64,000 bases of DNA from Oscillospiraceae bacterium (GTDB lineage: Bacteria > Bacillota > Clostridia > Lachnospirales > Lachnospiraceae), in NCBI GenBank assembly GCA_021771715.1, contig JAETOO010000014.1:1-64000 (forward strand). Direction: 5' to 3'. Under the pieces are notes generated by a model that saw only the letters and a program-made list of their open reading frames with translations, was not told the DNA's origin and made no database searches. A program made the translations under genes and the position numbers. Every line of letters begins with the position of its first letter. The stretch's first letter is position 1. Below, piece by piece: positions 37,944-45,528 of this stretch.

Positions 37944-38260
37944 TGGTCACTTTCGTTTAAAGATTTGACCATAAAGTGACCATTTGACCATTTTTGGCCA
38001 TTTTTTATTAATTTTTCGAAAAATTGAGGCAAAATTTTTGATGACAAAATCGAAAAAAATGGTCATTTTTGGTCAAATCTTGGTCAAATGGTCACTTTCT
38101 GCCCACTTTTGAAACAGGATTTGACCATGAAAAAAACCAGTATTTATGCGGGTTTCCGGGCTTTTTGGTCAAAAACCCACTTTTTTTTCTCAATTAATGT
38201 GAATAAAAAATAATAAAAATATATAATAAATAGGATTCAAAAGTGGGTTTTTGACCAAAA
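37944..38260. other. Origin-like repeat region with AT-rich core
   Basis: A 400-bp gap without genes holds eleven copies of the core TGGTCA/TGACCA in both orientations: TTTGACCA at 37964, 37983, 38120 and 38250, TGGTCAAA at 38070, 38081 and 38166, and TGGTCAC/T variants at 37944, 37976, 38060 and 38089. At the right, a perfect 22-bp inverted repeat (38163-38184 and 38239-38260) flanks 54 bp that are almost pure A/T. Iteron-like repeats beside an AT-rich block are typical of replication origins. The function is inferred. Confidence 0.6.
38163..38260. repeat. 22-bp perfect inverted repeat around AT-rich DNA
   Basis: The 38163-38184 arm (TTTTGGTCAAAAACCCAC then TTTT) is the exact reverse complement of 38239-38260. 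The 54-bp interior contains only seven G/C. Confidence 0.92.
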
Positions 38261-38335
38261 CCGGTTTTTCGGCGATTTTTCGATGATTTTTGAGGGTATT
38301 TTTTACATGAATTTTTACGAGAGGAGATGACCAAA

Positions 38336-38467
38336 ATGGGATGGATTTTTAGCATGATTTTGATGTTCGACTGGGTGTATTCTCCGGCCTCATCAAAGAA
38401 CGTTGATGCACTTCTGATTGCAGCTGGTTTATTTGCGATAGCCGGCGCGATCGGTTTTAAGAAATAA
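38336..38467 (+). CDS. 43-aa membrane microprotein
   Basis: GAGAGGAG before ATG (ATG 38327 is an alternative). MGWIFSMILMFDWVYSPASS then ALLIAAGLFAIAGAIGFKK: two hydrophobic stretches. Own terminator. Unknown function. Confidence 0.68.
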   Translation: MGWIFSMILMFDWVYSPASSKNVDALLIAAGLFAIAGAIGFKK

Positions 38468-38482
38468 TAGATACTCCGTCAC

Positions 38483-38514
38483 AGAGCTGGTGATCACACT
38501 GGCTCTTTTTTTTT
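38483..38514 (+). terminator. Intrinsic terminator
   Basis: AGAGCTGGTG pairs, with mismatch, with CACTGGCTCT, followed by nine T; motif copy 15 begins 4 bases after. Confidence 0.85.
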
Positions 38515-38517
38515 GCA

Positions 38518-38543
38518 CGCGAAAAAAACATGTCCTTTTATGA
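38518..38543 (+). promoter_or_regulatory. 26-bp phage motif, copy 15
   Basis: CGCGAA, N4, ACA, N4, CTTTTATGA. No gene with a good ribosome site follows directly; a bidirectional hairpin (AAACGGA/TCCGTTT, about 38637-38675) is next, so the transcript may be short or run toward the nuclease genes. Confidence 0.78.
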
Positions 38544-38636
38544 GGAGAGAGGTTATAAGCGCCATTTTTAAAATGGACACTTTCTCTTCAGTTTTGAAAA
38601 GGAGAATGAAAGAAAGTAGGGTCAAAAGAAAAAAAA

Positions 38637-38677
38637 ACGGAAAGAACCGTGTGTGGGCTCTTGTCCGTTTTTCATTG
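38637..38677. terminator. Bidirectional terminator-like hairpin
   Basis: AAACGGA near 38637 and TCCGTTT near 38667 pair, with an A-run before and a T-run after, so it can stop transcription on both strands. It lies at the end of the minus-strand gene at 38679. Confidence 0.65.
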
Positions 38678-38678
38678 G

Positions 38679-38852
38679 TTAGTCGTCGCTTGAGCGATCA
38701 TACCCCAATTCACGAACCAATCTCTTATACTCTCTGAGATCTGCTTCGTGCTGTGCAAGTTCTTCGGTTGAGAACATGCGTCTTAGTATCGCGGCTGTGC
38801 CATATATTGGTTGGCCGCGTCTGCCAGTTGTAGACAGATTTGAAATGTTCAT
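38679..38852 (-). CDS. Small minus-strand phage protein (57 aa)
   Basis: The only minus-strand gene in the early half. GGGG lies 8 bases before the chosen ATG (38852). A polar start (NISNLSTTGRRGQPIYGT) and a charged helix (STEELAQHEADLREYKRLV). No promoter evident. Protein-like composition and a terminator at its end support it. Unknown function. Confidence 0.55.
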   Translation of the reverse strand: MNISNLSTTGRRGQPIYGTAAILRRMFSTEELAQHEADLREYKRLVRELGYDRSSDD

Positions 38853-38947
38853 TTTCATCACCCCGCTTTCTTTCATCTTTTTCAAAACAACATAGCACAC
38901 CTTTTACTCGAGTGCGTGCTGTATTTGAAGTAAAGGAGATGGCGGCT

Positions 38948-39238
38948 ATGTTGGAAAGTAAGTTTCAGTCAGATCTGATTAAGGAATTGGAAAGACGGTT
39001 CCCTGGGTGCGTGGTTGTGAAGAACGATCCGAACTATCGTCAGGGCTTTCCAGACCTGACTATATTTCACGGCAAGCATTGGGCCGCCCTTGAATGTAAG
39101 AAAGACTCGCGTGCAAAGAAACAGCCAAACCAGGAGTATTATGTCGGGCGATTGAATGAGATGTCATTCTCAAGATTCATATGCCCGGAGAATAAGGAGG
39201 ACGTATTGGATGAACTTCAACAAGCATTCGAATCTTAA
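38948..39238 (+). CDS. VRR-NUC-type nuclease (PD-(D/E)xK)
   Basis: A 96-aa nuclease of the VRR-NUC group, which in phages can act as a Holliday-junction or branched-DNA endonuclease. The active site is visible: GFPDLTIF with the Asp and AALECKK (ExK). Other conserved residues include E5 near the start and QPNQEYYVGRL with Gln. AAAGGAG lies 10 bases before ATG 38948. Overlaps the next nuclease gene. Confidence 0.85.
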   Translation: MLESKFQSDLIKELERRFPGCVVVKNDPNYRQGFPDLTIFHGKHWAALECKKDSRAKKQPNQEYYVGRLNEMSFSRFICPENKEDVLDELQQAFES

Positions 39239-39767
39239 AGGACAGCACGCTTTTCTTGGCGCAAGTAAGTATCATTGGATCAATTACAGCGAAGAGAAGC
39301 TTGCTACCGCTTACCTGAGAGCTCTCGCTGTTCAGAAAGGCACTGAGCTTCACGACTTTGCTGCTCAGTGTATCAAACTTAGGCAGAAGTTACCACGAAC
39401 ACAGAAGACATTACACATGTATGTGAATGATGCGATCGGCTATAAGATGACACCAGAACAGCTTCTGTATTATTCAGAGAATTGTTTTGGTACTGCCGAC
39501 GCTATTGCATTTCGGAACGGTATTCTGAGAATTCACGATTTAAAGACAGGTGAAGTAGCTGCTCATATTGAACAGCTTGAAGTTTACGCAGCACTCTTTT
39601 GCCTTGAATACAATGTGAAACCCGGAGAGATCGAGATGGAGCTGCGCATTTATCAGAATGATGAGGTTTTGTACCACAAGCCAACTGCAGAGGACATTGC
39701 GCCTATTATGGACAAGATCATTACATTCGATAAGATCATCAATAAAATACGGGCGGAGGAGGAGTAA
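39210..39767 (+). CDS. PD-(D/E)xK nuclease, RecB/DUF2800-like
   Basis: A 185-aa nuclease: FGTADAIAFRNGILRIHDLK holds the Asp and the DxK motif (HDLKTG), with a following EQLEVYAALFCLEY motif as in RecB-like/DUF2800 exonucleases. Phage proteins of this type process DNA ends for recombination. AAGGAGG lies 9 bases before ATG 39210, inside the upstream nuclease gene. It ends 2 bases before the RNA polymerase gene. Confidence 0.8.
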   Translation: MNFNKHSNLKGQHAFLGASKYHWINYSEEKLATAYLRALAVQKGTELHDFAAQCIKLRQKLPRTQKTLHMYVNDAIGYKMTPEQLLYYSENCFGTADAIAFRNGILRIHDLKTGEVAAHIEQLEVYAALFCLEYNVKPGEIEMELRIYQNDEVLYHKPTAEDIAPIMDKIITFDKIINKIRAEEE

Positions 39768-39769
39768 TC

Positions 39770-42502
39770 ATGGAGCGATATTCTGACGATGTGTTAATGC
39801 ATTACGGAATGCCGAGACGTTCCGGCCGATATCCCTGGGGTTCTGGTGAAGATCCTTACCAGCATTCCGGGGATTTTCTGTCTCGTGTAGAGGAGCTCAA
39901 GAAACAGGGCAAATCAGAATCACAGATCGCGAAAGAGCTTGGCATTGTCGGCCCGGACGGAAGGCCATCTAGCGGCAGACTTAGAGCTCAGATTGCAGTA
40001 GCCAGCGATGAACGAAGAAGTCTTCAGGTTGCCACCGCGAAGTCTATGAGAGAGCACGGATATTCTTTGAAAGAGATCGCAGACAAGATGGGATTTAAAA
40101 ATGATTCCTCCGTGCGTGCGCTTCTTGATCCGAAGGCTGAAGCACGTATGAATCAGTCTCGTGTGACGGCAAACTTCCTCAGAGACCAGGTGGATAAGAA
40201 AGGCATGGTCGATGTCGGAACAGGAGTTGAGCGTGAGCTTGGCATCTCGAGAGAGAAACTCAACCAGGCTCTTTATATTCTCGAGATGGACGGTTATCCG
40301 ACTTATGGCGGCGGTGTCCCACAGGTGACGAATAAAGGACGGCAGACCAATCTCAAGGTGTTGTGTAAACCAGGGGCGGAGCATAAGGATATTTATGCTT
40401 TTGACAAGATTGGATCTGTCACCGATTATGTAACGCATGATGGCGGTGAAACCTTTGACCGGTTTGTGTATCCAAAGAGTATGGATTCTAAAAGAGTTCA
40501 GATCCGATATGCAGAAGACGGTGGCGAGTTAAAGGACGGCGTGGTTGAGCTTCGTCGCGGTGTTGACGATTTATCTCTCGGTAATTCTCATTACGCACAG
40601 GTACGCATTTTGGTCAACGGGACGCATTATATCAAGGGGATGGCTGTATATTCTGACGACCTACCAGATGGCGTTGATGTCGTGTTCAACACGAATAAGA
40701 AGCGCGGCACACCAATGATTGACACCGAGTCCGAAAAGGGTGATAAAGGGGTTCTCAAGCCAATTAAGAAAGATCCGGATAATCCTTTTGGTTCGCTTAT
40801 CAAGGCTGGTGGTCAGAGCTACTACATTGACAAAGACGGAAAAAGACAGCTTTCGCTCATAAACAAAAGAGCAGAAGAAGGTGATTGGGGTGACTGGGCT
40901 GACAAATTACCGTCCCAGTTTCTGTCCAAGCAGAACTTGTCTTTGGTCAAGAAGCAGCTTAATCTTGCTGCAGCAGATAAGGGAGAAGAATTCGACGAGA
41001 TCTGTTCCCTCACCAATCCGACGGTGAAAAAGGCATTACTGCAGTCTTTCGCTGACGATTGTGATTCTGCCGCCGTTCACCTGAAAGCGGCTGCTTTACC
41101 GAGACAGAAGTATCAGGTTATTCTGCCGCTCACTTCGATCAATGACAACGAGGTGTATGCTCCGAACTACAGAAACGGAGAAAAGGTAGCTCTGATTCGG
41201 TATCCACATGGTGGGACTTTTGAGATCCCGATTCTGACGGTCAATAACAAACAGCCGGAAGGAATAAGGGTTCTTGGTAAAACACCTAAGGACGCTGTTG
41301 GAATCAACAAAAAGGTTGCTGATCGACTGTCAGGCGCTGACTTCGATGGTGATACGGTAATGGTTATTCCCACTGGCGGGCGAATTAAGATCACGTCTAC
41401 GCATCCGTTGAAGGGATTAGAAGGATTCGATCCGAAAGCAGAATACGGGCCGGATACATATGCCGGGCGTGAGATTAAGATTATGAAGAACACCCAGACA
41501 GAGATGGGTAAAATATCTAATCTCATTACCGATATGACTCTGAAAGGTGCGCCACCCGAAGAAATTGCAAGAGCGGTACGTCACAGCATGGTTGTCATTG
41601 ATGCCGAAAAGCATAAGCTTAACTATAAGCAGAGCGAGATCGACAACAACATCAAAGCACTCAAGAAGGAATATCAGGGTCGCTACGATGAAGACGGACG
41701 CTATCGCGAAGGTGCTGGGACTCTTATCTCGAGAGCAAAAGCCCAGACCTCCGTACCCAAGAGACAGGGCAGCCCTATTATTGATCCGGAAACTGGTGAG
41801 CAGTCGTGGAAGATTGCCGACGATCTGACTTATGTAGATAAGAAGACCGGCAAGACCATAACCCGTACACAAAAGAGTACCCAGATGGCCGAAACTCGTG
41901 ATGCCCGCACCCTATCTTCGGGGCACCCGGTTGAGGAGGAATATGCGTACTATGCAAACCGCATGAAAGCCCTGGCCAATCGGGCACGCAAGGAGATGCT
42001 GGCAACAAAGGATATCCCGTATTCAGCATCTGCCAAGTCTGCTTATCAGTATGAGGTGGATACTCTGAAAGCGAAGCTCAATGTGGCTCTTAAGAACGCC
42101 CCTAGAGAAAGACAGGCCCAGACTATGGCAAATGCGATCGTCGCAGCCAAAAAGCAGGACAACCCGGATATGTCAAAGGCGGAAATAAAGAAGGCCAGTC
42201 AGCAGGCTTTAACAGCAGCCAGAGTGAAGACCGGAGCCAGCAGAAGGGACTCCATTATCGAATTAACAGACCGAGAATGGGAAGCTATTCAGGCCGGCGC
42301 AATAAGTCCCAATATGTTGAAGCAGGTCATCAACAATGCAAATATAGACTCTATAAAACAAAGAGCGATGCCGAGAGCTACAACTGCACTCAGTACCGCA
42401 AAGCAGAATAAGATAGCAGCAATGCGTGCGTCTGGATATACGACTTCTGAAATAGCGGAACATCTAGGCGTGTCAACATCGACTGTATCTAAGTACATGT
42501 AA
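39770..42502 (+). CDS. DFDGD-type (YonO/beta-prime-like) RNA polymerase
   Basis: A 910-aa protein with the catalytic double-psi-barrel signature of multi-subunit-type RNA polymerases: IRYPHG (R477-x-P479), then VADRLSGADFDGDTVMVIP, where D524, D526 and D528 would bind the catalytic magnesium. The spacing from RxP to ADFDGD matches bacterial beta-prime and the single-chain phage enzyme YonO of SPbeta. It likely transcribes phage genes. HTH-like segments lie at the N-terminus (about 44-60 and 92-118) and at the C-terminus (SGYTTSEIAEHLGVSTSTVS), perhaps for promoter recognition. The start YSDDVLMHYGMPRRSGRYPW recalls the phage WG-motif proteins (see 46243). GGAGGAG precedes ATG; the gene is coupled to the nucleases. 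Confidence 0.85.
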   Translation: MERYSDDVLMHYGMPRRSGRYPWGSGEDPYQHSGDFLSRVEELKKQGKSESQIAKELGIVGPDGRPSSGRLRAQIAVASDERRSLQVATAKSMREHGYSLKEIADKMGFKNDSSVRALLDPKAEARMNQSRVTANFLRDQVDKKGMVDVGTGVERELGISREKLNQALYILEMDGYPTYGGGVPQVTNKGRQTNLKVLCKPGAEHKDIYAFDKIGSVTDYVTHDGGETFDRFVYPKSMDSKRVQIRYAEDGGELKDGVVELRRGVDDLSLGNSHYAQVRILVNGTHYIKGMAVYSDDLPDGVDVVFNTNKKRGTPMIDTESEKGDKGVLKPIKKDPDNPFGSLIKAGGQSYYIDKDGKRQLSLINKRAEEGDWGDWADKLPSQFLSKQNLSLVKKQLNLAAADKGEEFDEICSLTNPTVKKALLQSFADDCDSAAVHLKAAALPRQKYQVILPLTSINDNEVYAPNYRNGEKVALIRYPHGGTFEIPILTVNNKQPEGIRVLGKTPKDAVGINKKVADRLSGADFDGDTVMVIPTGGRIKITSTHPLKGLEGFDPKAEYGPDTYAGREIKIMKNTQTEMGKISNLITDMTLKGAPPEEIARAVRHSMVVIDAEKHKLNYKQSEIDNNIKALKKEYQGRYDEDGRYREGAGTLISRAKAQTSVPKRQGSPIIDPETGEQSWKIADDLTYVDKKTGKTITRTQKSTQMAETRDARTLSSGHPVEEEYAYYANRMKALANRARKEMLATKDIPYSASAKSAYQYEVDTLKAKLNVALKNAPRERQAQTMANAIVAAKKQDNPDMSKAEIKKASQQALTAARVKTGASRRDSIIELTDREWEAIQAGAISPNMLKQVINNANIDSIKQRAMPRATTALSTAKQNKIAAMRASGYTTSEIAEHLGVSTSTVSKYM

Positions 42503-42521
42503 GAAAGGAGTGATCTGTAAA

Positions 42522-42767
42522 ATGGGTTATGCTGTAGCATTAACAACAGTTGACAATCCTTTTGATCCATTTGAGCAGTTCGACTCATGGTTTCTGTTCG
42601 ATGTTGAGAAAGGTTACAATTCGTGTGCATACTTGGCTCGAATCGCAAGAACATCAGATCAGTTCTCAGAAGAAGAGAATGATGAAGAAGTTGAAAGAGC
42701 GATTGATGAGATTATCAAGTATGATTTCATGAACATTTACAGGAAAGTGAAGAAGAAGATTGCGTAA
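42522..42767 (+). CDS. Conserved phage hypothetical protein (81 aa)
   Basis: Start at ATG 42522, downstream of GAAAGGAG. ALTTVDNPFDPFEQFDSWF then GYNSCAYLARIARTSD is a pattern I recall before terminase genes in many Clostridia phages, never with a function. Acidic C-terminal helix. First gene of the packaging module. Confidence 0.75.
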   Translation: MGYAVALTTVDNPFDPFEQFDSWFLFDVEKGYNSCAYLARIARTSDQFSEEENDEEVERAIDEIIKYDFMNIYRKVKKKIA

Positions 42768-42924
42768 ATCGAAACTGTCCTGTTGATTACTGTGAATGCG
42801 TGAAGCTGAAAGAATAGAAATTGTTTGGAGAAAAACTTATGCCAAAGCTCAAAGCACATTTATCAAACAAAAGTATTAAATCAGCTAATAACAATCATGC
42901 GATTACACAGAAAGGCGTGGCTAA

Positions 42925-42997
42925 GATAGGGAGGGGAGGGGTACGAAAAGTACACCCCCTACCGTCATCGCCGGCCTCTTTGAAAATTCTCCGGCGG
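42925..42997 (+). other. Probable cos/packaging site region
   Basis: Within a gap of about 275 bases: GGGGTAC-gaaaa-GTAC-a-CCCC (42938-42958) and CGCCGG (42969-42974) with CCGGCG (42991-42996) form two GC-rich dyads. I recall this block (GGGGTAC..GTACACCCC, then CCGGCC..CTCCGGCGGG) upstream of HNH/terminase genes in cos-type Clostridia phages. Cleavage here would create the phage ends. A weak ORF crosses it (42839-43039) and is not called. Confidence 0.5.
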
Positions 42998-43043
42998 GAT
43001 ATTTTTGGAAAAGTCTTCGGAAGCATCAGGAGGGAATAAGGTT

Positions 43044-43370
43044 ATGGATAGAGTAGAGTTGGATATTTTGCAGGATATGGCGATTGATCAACACGGTTGG
43101 ATACATGCCGGCCAGGCAAGATTGCTGGATCCTTGTATTGAAATTGACAAAACGTTGAAAATTGATTCTGACGTACTCAAAAGTCAAAAATACAATGCAT
43201 CAGCCAAAATTGCATTAGATATCTGTCAACAATTAGAAAACAATAATGCCACCATCGGTCAGGTGATGGAGGTAATTAACTATATGTTGATGATAGTCGG
43301 CGGTTCGAAACAGGCGTGCAAGTTTACCGTAGACGACCGCGTATCAAATCTTGGCATATTTACGGAATAA
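43044..43370 (+). CDS. Hypothetical phage protein (108 aa)
   Basis: AGGAGGG before ATG 43044. Helical, with LKSQKYNASAKIALDICQQL and GQVMEVINYMLMIVGG. No family recognised. Its 3' end overlaps the end of the minus-strand gene at 43360. Confidence 0.65.
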   Translation: MDRVELDILQDMAIDQHGWIHAGQARLLDPCIEIDKTLKIDSDVLKSQKYNASAKIALDICQQLENNNATIGQVMEVINYMLMIVGGSKQACKFTVDDRVSNLGIFTE

Positions 43371-43758
43371 ACTTGCTTATTGCATCAGTTAGAACGGAGC
43401 TTGCGGCGTTGGAGAGAATTGGAACAGACACATACCCAATTTTTGAGGCGATAGATTTTATCTTACTCCAGGCAGATGCTGGTTTTATTGAATCAAGAAA
43501 AATGTGACCTTCGTAAGTGATGGCATATACTTGTTTAATTTTAGCACCGTCCTTTACGCCGTTAAAACATGTTTTGATAAAACCAGCCTCTTCAAGACGG
43601 TCAACTGTATATCTGATTTGGGGATGTGTATATTTATCTGACAAACCTCCGCATATCGTATACGTTGAAATATTATTGTATACGCCATTGTCGGACAAAG
43701 TTAGGTTATCCTCAAGATATATTAAAACGTCTCTTAAACAATCCGCATCTAATGTCAT
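43360..43758 (-). CDS. DUF2513 winged-helix protein (132 aa)
   Basis: DUF2513 proteins are small winged-helix proteins found in prophages. The start MTLDADCLRDVLIYLEDN matches the family signature (CIRDIL-like), followed by a wHTH core (PQIRYTVDRLEEAGFIK) and VYAITYEGHIFLDSI, then a helical tail. On the minus strand GGAGG lies 10 bases before the ATG. It has its own sigmaA promoter and runs against the packaging genes, so it could be expressed in the lysogen, perhaps as regulator or moron. Confidence 0.75.
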   Translation of the reverse strand: MTLDADCLRDVLIYLEDNLTLSDNGVYNNISTYTICGGLSDKYTHPQIRYTVDRLEEAGFIKTCFNGVKDGAKIKQVYAITYEGHIFLDSIKPASAWSKIKSIASKIGYVSVPILSNAASSVLTDAISKFIP

Positions 43759-43792
43759 GTGATTTGTACCTCCAAGTTTTATTTTTGTGTAG

Positions 43793-43821
43793 ATTATACC
43801 GAAATCAAACATGAAAAGCAA
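43793..43821 (-). promoter_or_regulatory. SigmaA-type promoter of the DUF2513 gene
   Basis: On the minus strand: TTGCTT (complement of 43816-43821), 17 bp, TATAAT (complement of 43793-43798). Confidence 0.75.
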
Positions 43822-43850
43822 TCAACAATTTTTATAATCTTTTGTGATAT

Positions 43851-43950
43851 TTAGAAGGACTTATATGGCCGGGTATTGAACTTTTTCGCTGTCTGGCTCC
43901 CGTATTTTTGAACTCCTTTCTGCGGGTGATCGGCTATATAAGTTCTTCTA
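43851..43950. repeat. Long imperfect stem-loop
   Basis: AGAAGGACTTATATGGCCG (about 43852-43870) is complementary, with three mismatches or bulges, to CGGCTATATAAGTTCTTCT (about 43932-43950). About 60 bp lie between, including TTTTTGAACTCC/TTGAACTTTTT segments that can pair. No T-tract and no tRNA signature. It may be a structured RNA or a remnant of a recombination site. Confidence 0.55.
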
Positions 43951-44009
43951 AGTAGCACAAAAGTAATGGCAAACAATAATCAAAGACAGAGGAAGGGAGG
44001 CAAATTCCA

Positions 44010-44345
44010 GTGAGCAAGAGAAGCTATACACCAAAAACTCCTGAGTCAAGAGAAACTCGTTTGGTTGGCCTGGCGCTTGATGTGGCTGAGCAGAAGCTTA
44101 GGGATGGGACAGCTTCCTCACAGCTGATCACCACAATACTTCGTCAGGATACAGCAAAAGCAAGACTCGAGGTAGAAAAACTCCAGCAGGAGAACGAACT
44201 GCTGAAAGCGAAGACAGAATCACTTCGATCGGCACAGCATACAGAGGAGATGTACCAGGAAGCAATCAAAGCGTTTGCTCGTTATCAGGGTAACAGTGGG
44301 GACGAAGACGAAGACTATGAAGATGATTACGACGACGAATATTAG
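44010..44345 (+). CDS. Putative small terminase subunit
   Basis: GTG 44010 behind AGGGAGG. A 111-aa protein: basic start (SKRSYTPKTPESRETRLVGL), helical middle with a coiled coil (AKARLEVEKLQQENELLKA), and a very acidic tail (EDEDYEDDYDDEY). Its place directly before an HNH gene and TerL, and the charged layout, fit a DNA-recognition subunit, but no wHTH is evident. Overlaps the HNH gene by 23 bases. Confidence 0.45.
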   Translation: MSKRSYTPKTPESRETRLVGLALDVAEQKLRDGTASSQLITTILRQDTAKARLEVEKLQQENELLKAKTESLRSAQHTEEMYQEAIKAFARYQGNSGDEDEDYEDDYDDEY

Positions 44346-44751
44346 AACATATTCAGAACTGATTACACTTCCGACATTCGAGGAGCGCTATCAGTATTTG
44401 AGACTGAGCGGTAGAGTGGGAGAAGACACCTTCGGCTTTGATCGTATATTTAACCAGCAATTCTATAAATCAAGGGAATGGAAGCGAGTAAGGGATGCTG
44501 TTATCGTGCGAGACAATGGCTGCGATCTGGGCCTAGAAGGACACGAGATCCACGGACGAATTCTTATACATCACATGAATCCCATAGCCCTTTCTGATAT
44601 TCGAAACGCAACAGATATCCTACTGGATCCGGAGTATCTGATCTGTGTCTCACACAACACTCATAACGCAATCCATTATGGCGATGAGAATCTTCTGCCA
44701 AAACCGCCAATAGTACGGAGTAGGAACGATACTTGTCCGTGGAAACATTAA
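44323..44751 (+). CDS. HNH endonuclease
   Basis: A 142-aa HNH nuclease: H83-H84 in RILIHHMNP, then LICVSHNTHNAIHYG (N112, H118) form the HNH core; VIVRDNGCDLGLEG precedes it. HNH proteins encoded beside terminase in HK97-like phages assist TerL in cleaving cos. ATG 44323 lies inside the previous gene, with no strong ribosome site, which suggests translational coupling. Confidence 0.82.
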   Translation: MITTTNIRTYSELITLPTFEERYQYLRLSGRVGEDTFGFDRIFNQQFYKSREWKRVRDAVIVRDNGCDLGLEGHEIHGRILIHHMNPIALSDIRNATDILLDPEYLICVSHNTHNAIHYGDENLLPKPPIVRSRNDTCPWKH

Positions 44752-44769
44752 TTCAGGATGGAGGTAATT

Positions 44770-45111
44770 ATGAACGATAGTATATTAACATCAATTAAGA
44801 ATCTGCTCGGCATTACAGAAGAATATTCACACTTCGATGCCGCTGTCATCATGCACATTAACTCTATTCTGATGATCTTGGAGCAGCTTGGCGTCGGCCC
44901 GGACGGTGGTTTTCGCATCACCGGCGCGGCTGAAAAATGGGATCAATTTCTTCCATCAGAATTTTATCTCGAGGCGGTGAAATCCTATGTTTACATCAAA
45001 GTAAAATTGCTATTTGATCCACCACTGAGCACAGCTGTATTGGAGTCGATGAACCGCATGGCCGCAGAACTCGAGTGGCGGATTAGTAGGGCAGTGGAGA
45101 ATAGAGGATAA
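44770..45111 (+). CDS. Head-tail connector, gp6-like
   Basis: A 113-aa, mainly helical protein. DSILTSIKNLLGITEEYSHF, then ILMILEQLGVGPDGGFRI and AVKSYVYIKVKLLFDPP match the adaptor (gp6/gp15-type) fold that forms the ring below the portal. GGAGG before ATG 44770. Its position before TerL is unusual for the family but occurs in this phage group. Confidence 0.68.
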   Translation: MNDSILTSIKNLLGITEEYSHFDAAVIMHINSILMILEQLGVGPDGGFRITGAAEKWDQFLPSEFYLEAVKSYVYIKVKLLFDPPLSTAVLESMNRMAAELEWRISRAVENRG

Positions 45112-45118
45112 AAAGAAA

Positions 45119-45138
45119 GAGAGGGAGTTACCCCTCTC
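45119..45138 (-). terminator. Terminator for the minus-strand gene
   Basis: GAGAGGG and CCCTCTC pair; the T-run (TTTCTTTTT) lies on the minus-strand downstream side. Confidence 0.75.
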
Positions 45139-45165
45139 ATACTTTGAAACTTATTTTTTACCAAA

Positions 45166-45384
45166 CTACTTGAAGCGCTTTGTTTTGTGTGTTTTGAATA
45201 ATTTGGAAAATAAGCTTTTGTTTTTGAGTTCCTGTGCTTTTTGTTTCTCATATGTTCTAATGACGGCCTTATTATACTCTTTAACCCCGCCAAATACGGT
45301 ATAGACGAGATGCTGTGTTGCTGCAGCACCATTAACGGGTTTACCATTATCGTTGACATATGAGTAACTTGATTTGTTTGCCAC
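45166..45384 (-). CDS. Small basic minus-strand protein (72 aa), moron
   Basis: GTG start (45384) behind AAAGGAGG on the minus strand. Polar start (NKSSYSYVNDNGKPVNGAAA), then a very basic tail (KTHKTKRFK). Lower in GC than the packaging genes, with its own promoter and terminator: an independently expressed insertion. Function unknown. Confidence 0.68.
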   Translation of the reverse strand: MANKSSYSYVNDNGKPVNGAAATQHLVYTVFGGVKEYNKAVIRTYEKQKAQELKNKSLFSKLFKTHKTKRFK

Positions 45385-45426
45385 TAAATAGCCCTCCTTT
45401 GTAATTTGGAATAATAAGTTTCGTGT

Positions 45427-45456
45427 ATTAGTATACGTGTTTATATAATAATTTTC
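45427..45456 (-). promoter_or_regulatory. SigmaA-type promoter of the 45166 gene
   Basis: On the minus strand: TTGAAA, 17 bp, TATACT, upstream of AAAGGAGG; placed at about 45427-45456. Confidence 0.65.
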
Positions 45457-45528
45457 AACAATTTATCTAGCAATTTTTTTGTAGATATGTTACCATAAAA
45501 GCATTATTAACCAAGGAGCCGGTGATCC

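Noticed and set aside
42839-43039. Small plus-strand ORF crossing the cos-like dyads
   Set aside because: Its ribosome site is fair (GGAG) but the coding content is dictated by the GC-rich dyads and resembles no known protein.
43851-43950. Possible tRNA
   Set aside because: Length near 100 with a 19-bp outer stem, no D-arm/T-arm consensus and no plausible anticodon arm.
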